A stretch of DNA of 64,000 nucleotides from Bacillota bacterium. Lineage in GTDB: Bacteria > Bacillota > Clostridia > Oscillospirales > Oscillospiraceae. Positions 8,990-17,152 of the stretch are shown piece after piece. The stretch's first letter is position 1, and each line of letters begins with the position of its first letter. The stretch lies in the NCBI GenBank assembly GCA_021768085.1, contig JAETOJ010000002.1:62001-126000 (forward strand). Direction: 5' to 3'. The position numbers were made by a program, and so were the translations under genes. The notes under the pieces are model-generated. The model had not been told where the DNA came from. It searched no databases and saw only the letters and a list, made by a program, of their open reading frames with translations.

Positions 8990-9592
8990 TTAAGAGGTAG
9001 TCCCCTGCCCCCTTCCGCCGTGGCGGATCACCCCCACCAGCAGCCACAGGGCGGTGAGCAGCAGAGACACATTGGCATAGTGGACGGCGGCAATGGTTCC
9101 CACGCCTGCCAGCACCCCCACCAGGCACCCGGCAAATGCCGTGAGCAGCCGGTCGGCCCAGTCCGGATCCAGCCGTTCCGCCAGCAGGCTGTATAGCACC
9201 CGCCCGCCGTCCAGCGGCAGGATGGGTAGCAGATTAAAGACCCCCAGCCCCAGGCTGAGCACCGCTGGCAAGTGCCGGCCCTGCCAATAGAACAGCCCAC
9301 CCAGCAGCAGATTGGCCCCGGGCCCTGCCAGAGCCACCAAGCTGTCCCGCCCGTAGGTCAGTGGCGCCCGGTAGGAGAAGGACAACTCTGCGCCCACTGC
9401 TGTGAGGGACAGCTGCTCCACCTTCCCCCCAAAGCACCGTGCCGCTGCCACATGGCCCAGCTCGTGGACAACGCAGGCCAGAAGGCCCCAGGGCAGCAGC
9501 CCAACCCCCTCGTCCAGCCAGTACAGAGCCCCCAGCAGCAGCAGGAATCCAGGGCTGGCTTCCAGCCGCAGCCGGTCAGGATTTCGCCACAT
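8990..9592 (-). CDS. spoIVFB: SpoIVFB-like intramembrane zinc metalloprotease (M50)
   Basis: Site-2-protease-family membrane peptidase, about 200 aa from the ATG at 9592. The catalytic HELGH (H43, E44, H47) lies in the second hydrophobic segment, and the third zinc ligand is D128 in LPLDGGR. There are about five to six hydrophobic segments. In Bacillus, SpoIVFB cleaves pro-sigma-K in the mother cell. It directly follows and overlaps (17 nt) a gene with SpoIVFA-type layout, which is strong support for this role. The start lacks a clear ribosome-binding site, consistent with coupling. A generic M50 peptidase is the alternative. Confidence 0.85.
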   Translation of the reverse strand: MWRNPDRLRLEASPGFLLLLGALYWLDEGVGLLPWGLLACVVHELGHVAAARCFGGKVEQLSLTAVGAELSFSYRAPLTYGRDSLVALAGPGANLLLGGLFYWQGRHLPAVLSLGLGVFNLLPILPLDGGRVLYSLLAERLDPDWADRLLTAFAGCLVGVLAGVGTIAAVHYANVSLLLTALWLLVGVIRHGGRGQGTTS

Positions 9593-10571
9593 AATAGGCC
9601 GGATCCAGCCGGATATTATCTTTTTCAATGGTAAAATGGAGGTGGGTGCCGATGGCATTTCCGGTGTCCCCCACCAGCGCCACCGTCTGCCCGCAGGTCA
9701 CCGGATCCCCCTTGTGTACCAGCAGCTTACTGCAGTGGGCATAAAAGCTGCTGACGTTGTTGGCGTGAGAAATCTTCAAATACAGACCAAATTCATCGCT
9801 TTTGCCGATGTACTCCACCACGCCGTCGGCAAAAGCGCCGATCTCCGTCCCCTCCGCCGCGCCGATATCCAGCGCCAGGTGGAACTCATTTTTTCCGTTT
9901 ACCGGGCTGTCCCGGTAGCCGAAGGTGGAGGTCACCGGGCCCGTCACCGGATCCACTGTTTTGGGCAGCCCCAGCTCATAAAAGGCAAAGCTCACGTTGG
10001 AGGGCAGCTTGATCCCGTCATCGGTGTATTCCTGAGCCACCGCCGTCACAACGGCGGGTTGGGTGGGCTCCGGCGAGGGGCTGTCCGTCTCAGGCAGCGG
10101 AGAGATAGGCGGGACGGGCTCGTCCGGCGGCGTTCCGCCGCTCCGCCCCTCCATCACTCCATGGGTGCTCAGGTAGGCCCGTCCCGCTCCAGGGGTCTGA
10201 CTCAGCAGTACCACCGACCGGGGCGCGTCCTGCTCTGGCGCAGGGGCATCTGGCTCCGGCTCACCCCCTAAAATCCGCACCCACAGCGCCTCCAGAGACG
10301 CCCCCAGCGGCTTTCCGTCAGAGACGGATTGGCTGAAGGCTCGAAAGGCCGCGGTGAAATCCACATTTTCATCCATGGCGGCGCGCCACGCCTCAAACTG
10401 GACGGGAAACACCCCCCGGCCTACGTAGACCAGCAGAAACAGAGCCAGACTGATCAACAGCTGCGCCAGCCTGCGCCGGTCGCCGGTTTCCGCCTGTCGG
10501 GTGGGCCGCCTTGTCCTGCGGCTCGCTCCGCGGTTGCCCCTTGCCGTCCTACGCCCATAGGTCGTGTCCAT
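9576..10571 (-). CDS. spoIVFA: SpoIVFA-like protein with M23 (LytM) domain
   Basis: Protein of 331 aa from the ATG at 10571, which has AAGGGGGG upstream. It has a basic N-terminus, one membrane segment at about residues 40-57, a long Pro/Ser-rich spacer, and a C-terminal M23/LytM domain with HLALD and GTHLHF. The metal-binding residues appear intact. In Bacillus, SpoIVFA anchors and inhibits SpoIVFB in the forespore-surrounding membrane until SpoIVB signalling. Position immediately before the M50 gene supports the assignment; an ordinary cell-wall endopeptidase is the alternative. Confidence 0.82.
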   Translation of the reverse strand: MDTTYGRRTARGNRGASRRTRRPTRQAETGDRRRLAQLLISLALFLLVYVGRGVFPVQFEAWRAAMDENVDFTAAFRAFSQSVSDGKPLGASLEALWVRILGGEPEPDAPAPEQDAPRSVVLLSQTPGAGRAYLSTHGVMEGRSGGTPPDEPVPPISPLPETDSPSPEPTQPAVVTAVAQEYTDDGIKLPSNVSFAFYELGLPKTVDPVTGPVTSTFGYRDSPVNGKNEFHLALDIGAAEGTEIGAFADGVVEYIGKSDEFGLYLKISHANNVSSFYAHCSKLLVHKGDPVTCGQTVALVGDTGNAIGTHLHFTIEKDNIRLDPAYYVAKS

Positions 10572-10640
10572 GCCAATCCCCCCTTGCATACCCTACTGTA
10601 TGTCCCGTCAGAGGAATTTATGCGCCTTGTCCCACGAGAA

Positions 10641-10681
10641 AAAGGGCCGCAGAACCTTTCTTGTGGGTTCCGCGGCCCTTT
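10641..10681 (-). terminator. Terminator after xerD
   Basis: Stem pairing AAAGGGCCGC with GCGGCCCTTT plus an inner AGAACC/GGGTTC helix, followed on the minus strand by TTTTTC. It lies 10 bp past the xerD stop and separates xerD from spoIVFA. Confidence 0.8.
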
Positions 10682-10690
10682 GTGTGCAAT

Positions 10691-11569
10691 TCAGGCCCGG
10701 GGATGGGCTTTGGCGTACACGTCCCGGATCTTTTGGTTTACCACCTGGGTGTAGATCTGGGTGGCGGAGATATCCGCGTGGCCCAGCATCTCCTGGATGG
10801 ATTTCAGATCCGCCCCGTTCTCCAGCAGATGGGCAGCAAAGGAATGGCGGAGGGTATGGGGGGTGATGTCCTTCACAATCCCCGCCTTCTCCTGATAGCA
10901 TTTTACGATCTTCCAGAACCCCTGGCGGCTCATGCGCTCCCCGTTCATGTTGACAAACAGCGCCGGCTCGGCGGGATCCTCCAGCAGCTGGGGCCGCACG
11001 TCGCTGACATAGGCGGCCAGCGCCCGCACCGCCGCCTTGTAAAGGGGCACCACCCGCTCCTTGTTCCGTCCCCGGCAGCGGACAAACCCGGCGGACAGGT
11101 TGATATCCTGCGTGTCCAGGGCGATGAGCTCCGACACCCGGATGCCGGTGGCGTACAGCAGCTCCAGCATGGCCTTGTCCCGGCAGCCTTTGGCGTCCCC
11201 GATGTTGGGCTGCTCCAGAAACAGATCCACCTCCCTGTTGGTGAGGATGGCGGGCAGCTTCCGCTCAATCCGGCTGGGGGTAAAGCCTTTGGCCGGGTTG
11301 AAGCGCACAAAATGGGCGGCGGTCATATAAGTATAAAAGGACTTCAGCGACGCCACCGAGCGCACCACCGTGGCGTTGGATTTTCCCGTCTGCTCCAGGT
11401 GGTGGGCATACCGCTTCACGTCCTCCTGGGAGGTCTGGAGCAGATCCAGGCTGTCTTCGTCCGCCCAGAGGGCGAACTGGCGCACATCTCGGACATAAGA
11501 GCTGAGGGTATTGGCGGCAGCCCGCTTTTCCCGGGTCAGCCACGTCTCATAGCCCGTGATATAGTCCAA
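10691..11569 (-). CDS. xerD: Tyrosine recombinase XerD
   Basis: Site-specific recombinase that with XerC (or a homomer) resolves chromosome dimers at dif. The 292 aa count starts at TTG 11569, which has AAGGAG 9 nt upstream; an earlier TTG at 11578 abuts that site and is unlikely. The catalytic residues are all present: R in TGIRVSEL, H-x-x-R in HTLRHSFA, H in LGHADI and Y in TQIYTQV. Its position next to spoIIM matches the Bacillus spoIIM-xerD neighbourhood. Confidence 0.93.
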   Translation of the reverse strand: MDYITGYETWLTREKRAAANTLSSYVRDVRQFALWADEDSLDLLQTSQEDVKRYAHHLEQTGKSNATVVRSVASLKSFYTYMTAAHFVRFNPAKGFTPSRIERKLPAILTNREVDLFLEQPNIGDAKGCRDKAMLELLYATGIRVSELIALDTQDINLSAGFVRCRGRNKERVVPLYKAAVRALAAYVSDVRPQLLEDPAEPALFVNMNGERMSRQGFWKIVKCYQEKAGIVKDITPHTLRHSFAAHLLENGADLKSIQEMLGHADISATQIYTQVVNQKIRDVYAKAHPRA

Positions 11570-11591
11570 TGTCCTCAACTCCTTTTTAAAG

Positions 11592-12218
11592 TTACGGGTT
11601 CAGCAGTCTCGCACAGACGGCGGAAAACAGAGCGGGCATCACGGTCTGCTGCAAGGCGGTAGCCAGCACCAGCAATCCCGCACAGGGGGCCAGCGCCCTG
11701 GCCCGCTCCGTCCAGTGAACGGGGGCAGAGGGCGCCCCGGGCAGACGGCTCAGGGACTGACGGAACGCGTCCGCCGCCACCACGAACAGCACCGGCACCG
11801 CCACCAGTAAGGTCATCCCAAAGGCGGCCAGCGCCGCCGCCACGCCGGGCAGATGGAACAGGCGGGCAAAGGTGGCCGCCGCAAAGGCCAGCAGGAACCC
11901 CCGCCCGCCCATCAGCAGGGGCACGCCCACCGCGCCCAGGGGAACCAGCCCCAGCAGGAACGCCGCCAGCGGCCAGCGGATCAGATCCCAAACGGTGGAC
12001 GGGAGAGACGGTTCCAGACCGCCGTCCTGTCCCGCGGCCTGGAAATATCCTTGAAGATAGTCCAGCAGTTCGCCGCTCTCCCCGCCCAAGGCAGAAAACA
12101 AAAACCCGCCCAGCGCCCCCAGCCCAAAGCAGACAGCCAGTATCGCCAGCCGGGTCACCCCGTCCCACGACGTTGCGGAGCCTATTCGTTTTCCTGTCCT
12201 GCGAACCGCCACACCCAT
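11592..12218 (-). CDS. spoIIM: Stage II sporulation protein M
   Basis: Membrane component of the SpoIID-SpoIIM-SpoIIP engulfment machinery. About 208 aa with roughly five hydrophobic segments; conserved features are GFLFSAL near the N-terminus and the central LLGLVPLGAVGVP block. It starts at ATG 12218 (a GTG lies immediately before it), and the ribosome-binding site is weak. It is separated from xerD by about 20 bp. The family match rests on membrane pattern and genomic context. Confidence 0.8.
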   Translation of the reverse strand: MGVAVRRTGKRIGSATSWDGVTRLAILAVCFGLGALGGFLFSALGGESGELLDYLQGYFQAAGQDGGLEPSLPSTVWDLIRWPLAAFLLGLVPLGAVGVPLLMGGRGFLLAFAAATFARLFHLPGVAAALAAFGMTLLVAVPVLFVVAADAFRQSLSRLPGAPSAPVHWTERARALAPCAGLLVLATALQQTVMPALFSAVCARLLNP

Positions 12219-12537
12219 CACCCCACAGGGATACTATGGTGGCAGGACGGAATTTATGCGGAAAATCCGGACAAGGGGTGCACAACGGCGGGAAACTCCG
12301 CCCCAAAATCGGTAAGATTTATCATAAACCTCTTTTCTCGGAAACGCAAGAGGAAAGCGGAAATTTCTCTTAAATTTTTTGTTATGTCCAGTTGTTATGT
12401 ATTCTATATTATGTAAACTTGTAAAACAAGGCACCGCGTTTTTCGGTGAAAACACAGCATCTTGTGGCAAAAAGGGCCTCAGCTTCAAAATGTTGAAACC
12501 GAGGCCCTTTTTGCGTTTTTTCTCAAATTTTGCCGAA
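12219..12537. other. Intergenic region between spoIIM and scfB
   Basis: About 320 bp without a credible gene. It contains the scfB terminator (listed separately) and an AT-rich stretch at 12310-12430 likely to hold the spoIIM promoter. No clear sigma-A -35/-10 pair was found, compatible with a sporulation sigma factor. Small frames here have no ribosome-binding sites. Confidence 0.5.
12467..12514 (-). terminator. Terminator after scfB
   Basis: Perfect 14-bp arms GCAAAAAGGGCCTC (12467-12480) and GAGGCCCTTTTTGC (12501-12514), with a further TTCAA/TTGAA pairing inside the loop. It lies just past the scfB stop. The sequence could act in both directions. Confidence 0.85.
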
Positions 12538-13911
12538 TTAGACGCGCTCCTCTGCCATACCCGCCCGGATGGCCCGCATAGCGATGGCACACTCCAGACG
12601 TTTGCGCTGCATATTGCAGCCAAACCGATTTGGTTTTTTTATGTCGCCGTTGACAAGCAGGTTGGAGGCGGAGCAGCCCCCACTGCAATAGAACCGAGCC
12701 CAACAGTCCTTGCAGTCGGGACGGGTGTAGATGTTCAGCCCTGCGAAGTTTCGGGACAGCTCCATATCAAAGGTGCCGTCGTAGAGATTGCCCAGCTTGT
12801 ACGACTCATTGCCCACGAACTGGTGGCAGGGGTAGATGTCCCCCTCCGGCGTGATGGCCACGTACTCGCATCCCGCGCCACAGCCCCGCATCCGTTTGAT
12901 CACGCAGGGCCCCTGGGACAGATCTACATTGAAGTGGAAGAAATTCACGTCGTCCCGCTTCAGCAGCTCCGCCGCCAGCCGCTCGTACTCCTCCAGGATA
13001 CCGGGCAGATCCTCCTCCCGGAAGGTGTAGTCGCAGTCCGGACCGCCCACCACCGGCTCCACCGACACGTGGCGGAAGCCTTGGTCGGCGATGTGGAGCA
13101 CATCCGCGGCAAAGTCGGCATTGTATCGGGTGAAGGTGCCCCGGAGGTAGTAGTCCTTCTCCCCCCTGCCCTCCACCAACTTCTGGAACCTGGGCAGGAT
13201 CACGTCATAGCTACCGCCCCCCGCCACGGTTTTCCGCATCCGGTCGTTGACCTCCGGCCGGCCGTCCAGGGACAGCACCGCGTTGGACATCTCCCGGTTG
13301 ATGTACTCGATGTTTTCGTCGTTGAGCAGCACGCCGTTGGTGGTGATGGTGAAGCGGAAATTTTTATTGTGCTCCTTTTCCAAGGAGCGGGCATATTCCA
13401 CCGTGGCCTTCACCGTGTCCATGGCCATCAGGGGCTCGCCGCCGAAGAAGTCCACCTCGATGTTTCGGCGGCTGCCGGAGCGCTCGATCACGAAGTCAAT
13501 GGCCTTTTTCGCCGTCTCCACATCCATGGTCATGCGGTGTCCGGTGCCGAAGTCACCGGTGGAGGCGAAGCAGTACTGGCATCGCAGGTTGCAGTCGTGG
13601 GATACGTGGAGGCACAGGGCCTTGATGGGGGCGTCCTGCTGCATCAGCGTGGCCGCGGCGGGGTCGATGTAGTTGTCCTCGGTGAACAGCAGCCCGTTTT
13701 TCTGAAGCTCCAGCAGCTCCGCCCAAGCCTCGTCCACCACCTCAGGGGTGTACTGGGACAGCTTGCCGTAGAGCTCCTGGGGACAGGTATCCGCCAGGGG
13801 GCCGTCCAGCAGGGTCAGGACGTCATAGGCGGTTTTGTCCAGCACGTGGACGGCACCGCTGTTGACGTCCACCGCCACAGGCACCCCCAGGCAGACGAAT
13901 GTATGAACCAT
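12538..13911 (-). CDS. scfB: Radical SAM thioether maturase of the SCIFF peptide
   Basis: Radical SAM/SPASM enzyme that installs a Cys-to-Thr thioether in the SCIFF peptide. 457 aa from ATG 13911 (AAGGAAGG 9 nt upstream). The N-terminus is a PqqD/RRE-like leader-binding region with HVLDKTAYDVL. The [4Fe-4S] motif CNLRCQYC follows at about residues 107-114, then FFGGEPL. The C-terminal SPASM region has the cysteines GCGAGC, YPCHQF and CKDCWARFYCSGGC. The SCIFF gene is 76 bp upstream. The substrate assignment follows from that pairing. Confidence 0.95.
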   Translation of the reverse strand: MVHTFVCLGVPVAVDVNSGAVHVLDKTAYDVLTLLDGPLADTCPQELYGKLSQYTPEVVDEAWAELLELQKNGLLFTEDNYIDPAAATLMQQDAPIKALCLHVSHDCNLRCQYCFASTGDFGTGHRMTMDVETAKKAIDFVIERSGSRRNIEVDFFGGEPLMAMDTVKATVEYARSLEKEHNKNFRFTITTNGVLLNDENIEYINREMSNAVLSLDGRPEVNDRMRKTVAGGGSYDVILPRFQKLVEGRGEKDYYLRGTFTRYNADFAADVLHIADQGFRHVSVEPVVGGPDCDYTFREEDLPGILEEYERLAAELLKRDDVNFFHFNVDLSQGPCVIKRMRGCGAGCEYVAITPEGDIYPCHQFVGNESYKLGNLYDGTFDMELSRNFAGLNIYTRPDCKDCWARFYCSGGCSASNLLVNGDIKKPNRFGCNMQRKRLECAIAMRAIRAGMAEERV

Positions 13912-13940
13912 TCCGGTCAACCTTCCTTTCGTGCGCAGAA

Positions 13941-13965
13941 AAAGGGTGGGAGGCTCCCACCCTTT
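13941..13965 (-). terminator. Attenuator/terminator between scfA and scfB
   Basis: 11-bp perfect arms AAAGGGTGGGA (13941-13951) and TCCCACCCTTT (13955-13965) with a 3-nt loop, followed on the minus strand by TTC. Placed between the peptide and maturase genes, it would give more peptide than enzyme transcript. Confidence 0.75.
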
Positions 13966-13987
13966 CCAGCGCGCTGTGTATTTGGAA

Positions 13988-14131
13988 TTACTTCTTGTTC
14001 TCGCACTTCTGGTTGGCCACGGTGCAAGAGGTCTTGCAGGCGGACTGGCAAGAGGTCTGGCACTCGCCGCAGCCGCCGTGGGCGGCGCTCTGCTTCAGAG
14101 TGGCGCCGTTCAGCGTCTGAATGTGGGTCAT
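13988..14131 (-). CDS. scfA: SCIFF ribosomal peptide precursor (six cysteines in about 45 residues)
   Basis: Small RiPP precursor of 47 aa, near-universal in Clostridia. It has the family N-terminus MTHIQTLNGATLK and core ESAAHGG-type segment QSAAHGGCGECQTSC, with six cysteines at 21, 24, 28, 32, 36 and 43. The start at 14131 is supported by GGAGG. Transcribed from a clear promoter at 14196-14224, ahead of its maturase. The biological role of the modified peptide is not established. Confidence 0.96.
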   Translation of the reverse strand: MTHIQTLNGATLKQSAAHGGCGECQTSCQSACKTSCTVANQKCENKK

Positions 14132-14195
14132 GGGTATCTCCCTCCGTTTCAACTGATCTGCGTCAATGCCGCTGCTTCGCACAGCAACTGGACGT

Positions 14196-14224
14196 ATTAT
14201 AGCATATTCCTTTTCTAAATTCAA
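14196..14224 (-). promoter_or_regulatory. Sigma-A promoter for scfA
   Basis: Minus strand -35 TTGAAT (14224-14219), 17-bp spacer, -10 TATAAT (14201-14196) with an extended TG one base before. It lies about 65 bp upstream of the scfA start. Confidence 0.8.
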
Positions 14225-14335
14225 TATGGCGGCGGCTTTTTCTTTTCTTCGACTTTTTAAGCGCACCTGCGTCGGCTTTTGCATAGTATGGAGTGGCAGC
14301 CAATGCCAGACTAACATTCAAGGAGGTTCATTCAC

Positions 14336-14791
14336 TTGAATTCCGATGGAACTACCTCCCGCCCCTGTGGGGACGCCTGCGGCACCATGCCGTCCTGCGC
14401 CCCTCTGGCGGTACCATATGTACCTTTTCAGCAGCAGGGCAGCCAGAAATACAGCCAGGCCGACGCTCTGGCCAACGGCACCCTGTTTCCCGGGCTGAAC
14501 CTTCCCTTCCACCTGAAGGCGGACGCCAGCCAGCTGCCCGATAACCATTCCACCCAGCTTCAGGCCCTGTTTTTTGTGGTCACCGAGCTGGGGATGTATT
14601 TGGATACCCACAAAGATGACGCGGAGGCCTTTCAGCTGTTCCGCCAGTACGCGGAGCTGGCCAAGGAGGGCAAACGCCGCTATGAGGAGATGCACGGCCC
14701 GCTGACCCAGCTCAGCGCCGGGCAGGAGGCCGCCTATCGCTGGCTGGACGATCCCTGGCCCTGGGAGCTTCAGGAAGGAGGCGCCAACTGA
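14336..14791 (+). CDS. CotJA-CotJB fusion, spore coat assembly protein
   Basis: Spore-coat-associated protein of 151 aa that joins two normally separate proteins. Residues 1-60 match CotJA (YVPFQQ, then LANGTLFPGLNLPF). Residues 78-147 match CotJB (ELGMYLDTHKDDAEAF, FRQYAEL, and the terminal DDPWPWE). The start is TTG 14336 with AGGAGG 9 nt upstream. The stop TGA shares a base with the cotJC start ATG. In Bacillus, CotJA and CotJC interact in the inner coat and CotJB is a separate gene of the same operon. The frame is uninterrupted, so this is a genuine single reading frame. Confidence 0.85.
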   Translation: MNSDGTTSRPCGDACGTMPSCAPLAVPYVPFQQQGSQKYSQADALANGTLFPGLNLPFHLKADASQLPDNHSTQLQALFFVVTELGMYLDTHKDDAEAFQLFRQYAELAKEGKRRYEEMHGPLTQLSAGQEAAYRWLDDPWPWELQEGGAN

Positions 14792-15387
14792 TGTTTGTCT
14801 ATGAGAAAAAGCTGCAATATCCGGTTCGGATCAAGAACAGCAATCCAAAGCTGGCCTCCGTGATCATCTCTCAGTACGGTGGACCGGATGGCGAGTTGGG
14901 CGCCTCCCTGCGTTATCTGTCCCAGCGGTATTCCATGCCTTATCCCGAGCTGAAGGGGCTGCTCACCGATATCGGCACTGAGGAACTGGGCCATCTGGAG
15001 ATGGTCGGCACCCTGGTGCACCAGCTCACCCGGAACCTCAGCGACAGCCAGATCAAAACCGCCGGCTTTGACGCATACTTTGTGGATCACACCACCGGCG
15101 TATACCCGCAGTTTGCCTCTGGCTATCCCTGGTCTGCCTCCACTATGCAGGTCACCGGGGACGTTATCGCAGATTTGACCGAGGATCTGGCAGCAGAGCA
15201 GAAAGCCCGCCTCACCTACGATAACATTCTTCGTCTGTCCGACGATCCGGATGTGAATGATGTGATCCGCTTTTTACGTGAGCGGGAAATCGTCCACTTC
15301 CAGCGGTTCGGCGAGGCCATTGAGCTGGCCAAACAGAGGCTTGATCAGAAAAATATCTACTTTACCAACCCGGCCTTTGACAAGTAA
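14791..15387 (+). CDS. cotJC: CotJC, spore coat manganese-catalase-like protein
   Basis: Ferritin-like di-manganese catalase-family protein of 198 aa associated with the spore coat. Metal-ligand segments are visible as TDIGTEELGHLEMV and the later helix REREIVHFQRFGEA. The N-terminus MFVYEKKLQYPVRI is typical of CotJC. It overlaps the upstream cotJA-cotJB fusion by one base. It may detoxify peroxide in the coat; that role is known for the family, not shown here. Confidence 0.93.
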   Translation: MFVYEKKLQYPVRIKNSNPKLASVIISQYGGPDGELGASLRYLSQRYSMPYPELKGLLTDIGTEELGHLEMVGTLVHQLTRNLSDSQIKTAGFDAYFVDHTTGVYPQFASGYPWSASTMQVTGDVIADLTEDLAAEQKARLTYDNILRLSDDPDVNDVIRFLREREIVHFQRFGEAIELAKQRLDQKNIYFTNPAFDK

Positions 15388-15407
15388 GGGAACTAAAAAT
15401 TTTAATA

Positions 15408-15449
15408 AATCCCAGTATCCCAGTCAGAAATGTCTGGGATACTGGGATT
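15408..15449 (+). terminator. Hairpin after cotJC
   Basis: 16-bp arms AATCCCAGTATCCCAG (15408-15423) and CTGGGATACTGGGATT (15434-15449) with a 10-nt loop, 20 bp past the cotJC stop. The following T stretch is imperfect (ATTCCGTTTTC). Confidence 0.75.
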
Positions 15450-15536
15450 ATTCCGTTTTCTGGAACATATTCAGCAATTATATACAATATAATCTTATGA
15501 TAAGCCCGCTGCCTTGGGAGTTTTTTTGCGAAAATG

Positions 15537-15565
15537 TTGACAAACTGTGAATGAACAGCTATAAT
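15537..15565 (+). promoter_or_regulatory. Consensus sigma-A promoter for the AtoE carrier
   Basis: Perfect -35 TTGACA (15537-15542), 17-bp spacer and perfect -10 TATAAT (15560-15565). It is the strongest vegetative promoter visible in the window, about 62 bp upstream of the transporter start. Confidence 0.88.
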
Positions 15566-15627
15566 AAGCCCGTTGAGATTCACGGTTCAGTTGTCTAATC
15601 TATCGAAGAAAGAGAGGGTAAACTTTT

Positions 15628-17079
15628 ATGCTGAAAAAGTTTTCCAACGGCTGCGTTCGGGTCATGAACCGCTGGCTACCCGACCCGTTCCTGTTCGCCA
15701 TCATCCTGACCATCGTGGTGTTTATCGCCGCCATGATCGGCACATGGCAGAACCCCATCGAGCTGGTTTGGGCTTGGGCCGGTAAGGGCGGCACCGGCGA
15801 CGGTATGTGGGGTCTGCTGGCGTTCTCCATGCAGATGGCCCTGGTGCTGGTGCTGGGCTCTGCCCTGGCCTCCGCCAAGATTTGTAAGAAGATCCTCGCC
15901 TCCATTGCCAGCCTGGCTAAGAACAAGATGAGCGCCATCGTGGTTGTCACCGTGGTGTCCACCATCTGCTGCTGGCTGAACTGGGGCTTTGGCTTGATCG
16001 TGGGCGCCCTGCTGGCCAAGGAAGTGGCCCGCCGTGTCCGTGACCTGGACTATCCCCTGCTCATTGCCTCCGCCTACTCCGGCTTCGTAATCTGGCACGC
16101 CGGCCTGTCCGGCTCCATTCCCCTGCAGATGTCCGGCGGCAAGCAGTTCGGCGATTACTTCTATTCCGCTGACCTGACCCAGACCATTCTGCACCCCATG
16201 AACATTATTATGTGCCTGGTGGTTCTGGTAGGTATGCCCTTCCTCAACTACGCCATGCACCCTGACAAGGATCACACCATCACCGTGGATCCCAACCTGC
16301 TGGTGGACGAGGCAGAGAAGGAATACAAGATTGAAACTCCCGCCGAGAAGATCGAGCACAGCAAGATCTTGTGGGCCATCATCCTCATCATGGGCTTTGT
16401 TTACATCGTGCTATTCTTCATCCGCGTGGGTGCAGCCAAGTTGGATCTGAACGCCGTCAACGCCATCTTCCTGTTCCTGGGCCTGTTGGCTCACGGTGAC
16501 CTGCGTAAGTATGTGGACGCCATCGGCGACGCTGCCGGCGGCGCCGCCGGCGTGCTGCTCCAGTTCCCCTTCTATGCCGGTATTATGGGCCTGATGGTGG
16601 CACAGAATGCCGACGGCGTGTCCCTGGCCAAGATCATTGCCCAGTTCTTCACCAACATTTCCACTGATATCACCTTCCCCATGTGGACCTTCCTCTCCGG
16701 CGGCATCATCAACTTCTTTGTGCCCTCCGGCGGCGGCCAGTGGGCAGTTCAGGGCCCCATCGTTATGCCTGCCGCCACCGGCATCCTGGAGAAGATGGGC
16801 ACCGCCGCTGTGTTCACCTTCGACGAGGCAAAGAAGGCCTATCTGCTGGATCCCAACAGCGCCACTTATGCTCAGGCCATGGGTTACTATGGCCGGGCCG
16901 CCATGGGCATTGCCTGGGGCGATCAGTGGACCAACATGATTCAGCCCTTCTGGGCCCTCCCCGCCCTGGGTGTGGCCGGCCTGAAAGCCAAGGATATCAT
17001 GGGCTATCTGGTTGTGGTGCTGCTGTTCACCGGTCTGGTTGCCATTCTGGGCTTCCTGGCCTGGGGCCTGCTGTTCTGA
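15628..17079 (+). CDS. atoE: AtoE-family short-chain fatty acid transporter
   Basis: Membrane carrier of 483 aa with about 12 hydrophobic segments, resembling E. coli AtoE. Recognisable parts are the N-terminal MNRWLPDPFLFAIILT, the SGFVIWHAGLSGSIPL block, and the C-terminal FVPSGGGQWAVQGPI and WGDQWTNMIQPFW signatures. It probably moves butyrate/acetoacetate-type short-chain acids; direction and substrate are inferred. Monocistronic, with a consensus promoter and a strong terminator, suggesting high expression. Confidence 0.9.
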   Translation: MLKKFSNGCVRVMNRWLPDPFLFAIILTIVVFIAAMIGTWQNPIELVWAWAGKGGTGDGMWGLLAFSMQMALVLVLGSALASAKICKKILASIASLAKNKMSAIVVVTVVSTICCWLNWGFGLIVGALLAKEVARRVRDLDYPLLIASAYSGFVIWHAGLSGSIPLQMSGGKQFGDYFYSADLTQTILHPMNIIMCLVVLVGMPFLNYAMHPDKDHTITVDPNLLVDEAEKEYKIETPAEKIEHSKILWAIILIMGFVYIVLFFIRVGAAKLDLNAVNAIFLFLGLLAHGDLRKYVDAIGDAAGGAAGVLLQFPFYAGIMGLMVAQNADGVSLAKIIAQFFTNISTDITFPMWTFLSGGIINFFVPSGGGQWAVQGPIVMPAATGILEKMGTAAVFTFDEAKKAYLLDPNSATYAQAMGYYGRAAMGIAWGDQWTNMIQPFWALPALGVAGLKAKDIMGYLVVVLLFTGLVAILGFLAWGLLF

Positions 17080-17109
17080 GTCAGGCTGCGCATAACCGTA
17101 AATCTCCGA

Positions 17110-17141
17110 AAAAGCCCGCTCCGGTGTTGGAGCGGGCTTTT
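17110..17141. terminator. Bidirectional terminator between the AtoE carrier and the nuclease gene
   Basis: 13-bp arms AAAAGCCCGCTCC (17110-17122) and GGAGCGGGCTTTT (17129-17141) with a 6-nt loop. A/T runs on both sides allow it to serve both converging genes. Confidence 0.87.
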
Positions 17142-17152
17142 CTCGTACCTAT

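Noticed and set aside
10511-11662. 383-codon plus-strand frame opposite xerD
   Set aside because: Shadow of xerD, which carries all catalytic residues on the minus strand.
12379-14202. 607-codon plus-strand open frame opposite scfB and scfA
   Set aside because: Composition is that of a mirror frame; the minus-strand genes have full radical-SAM and SCIFF signatures.
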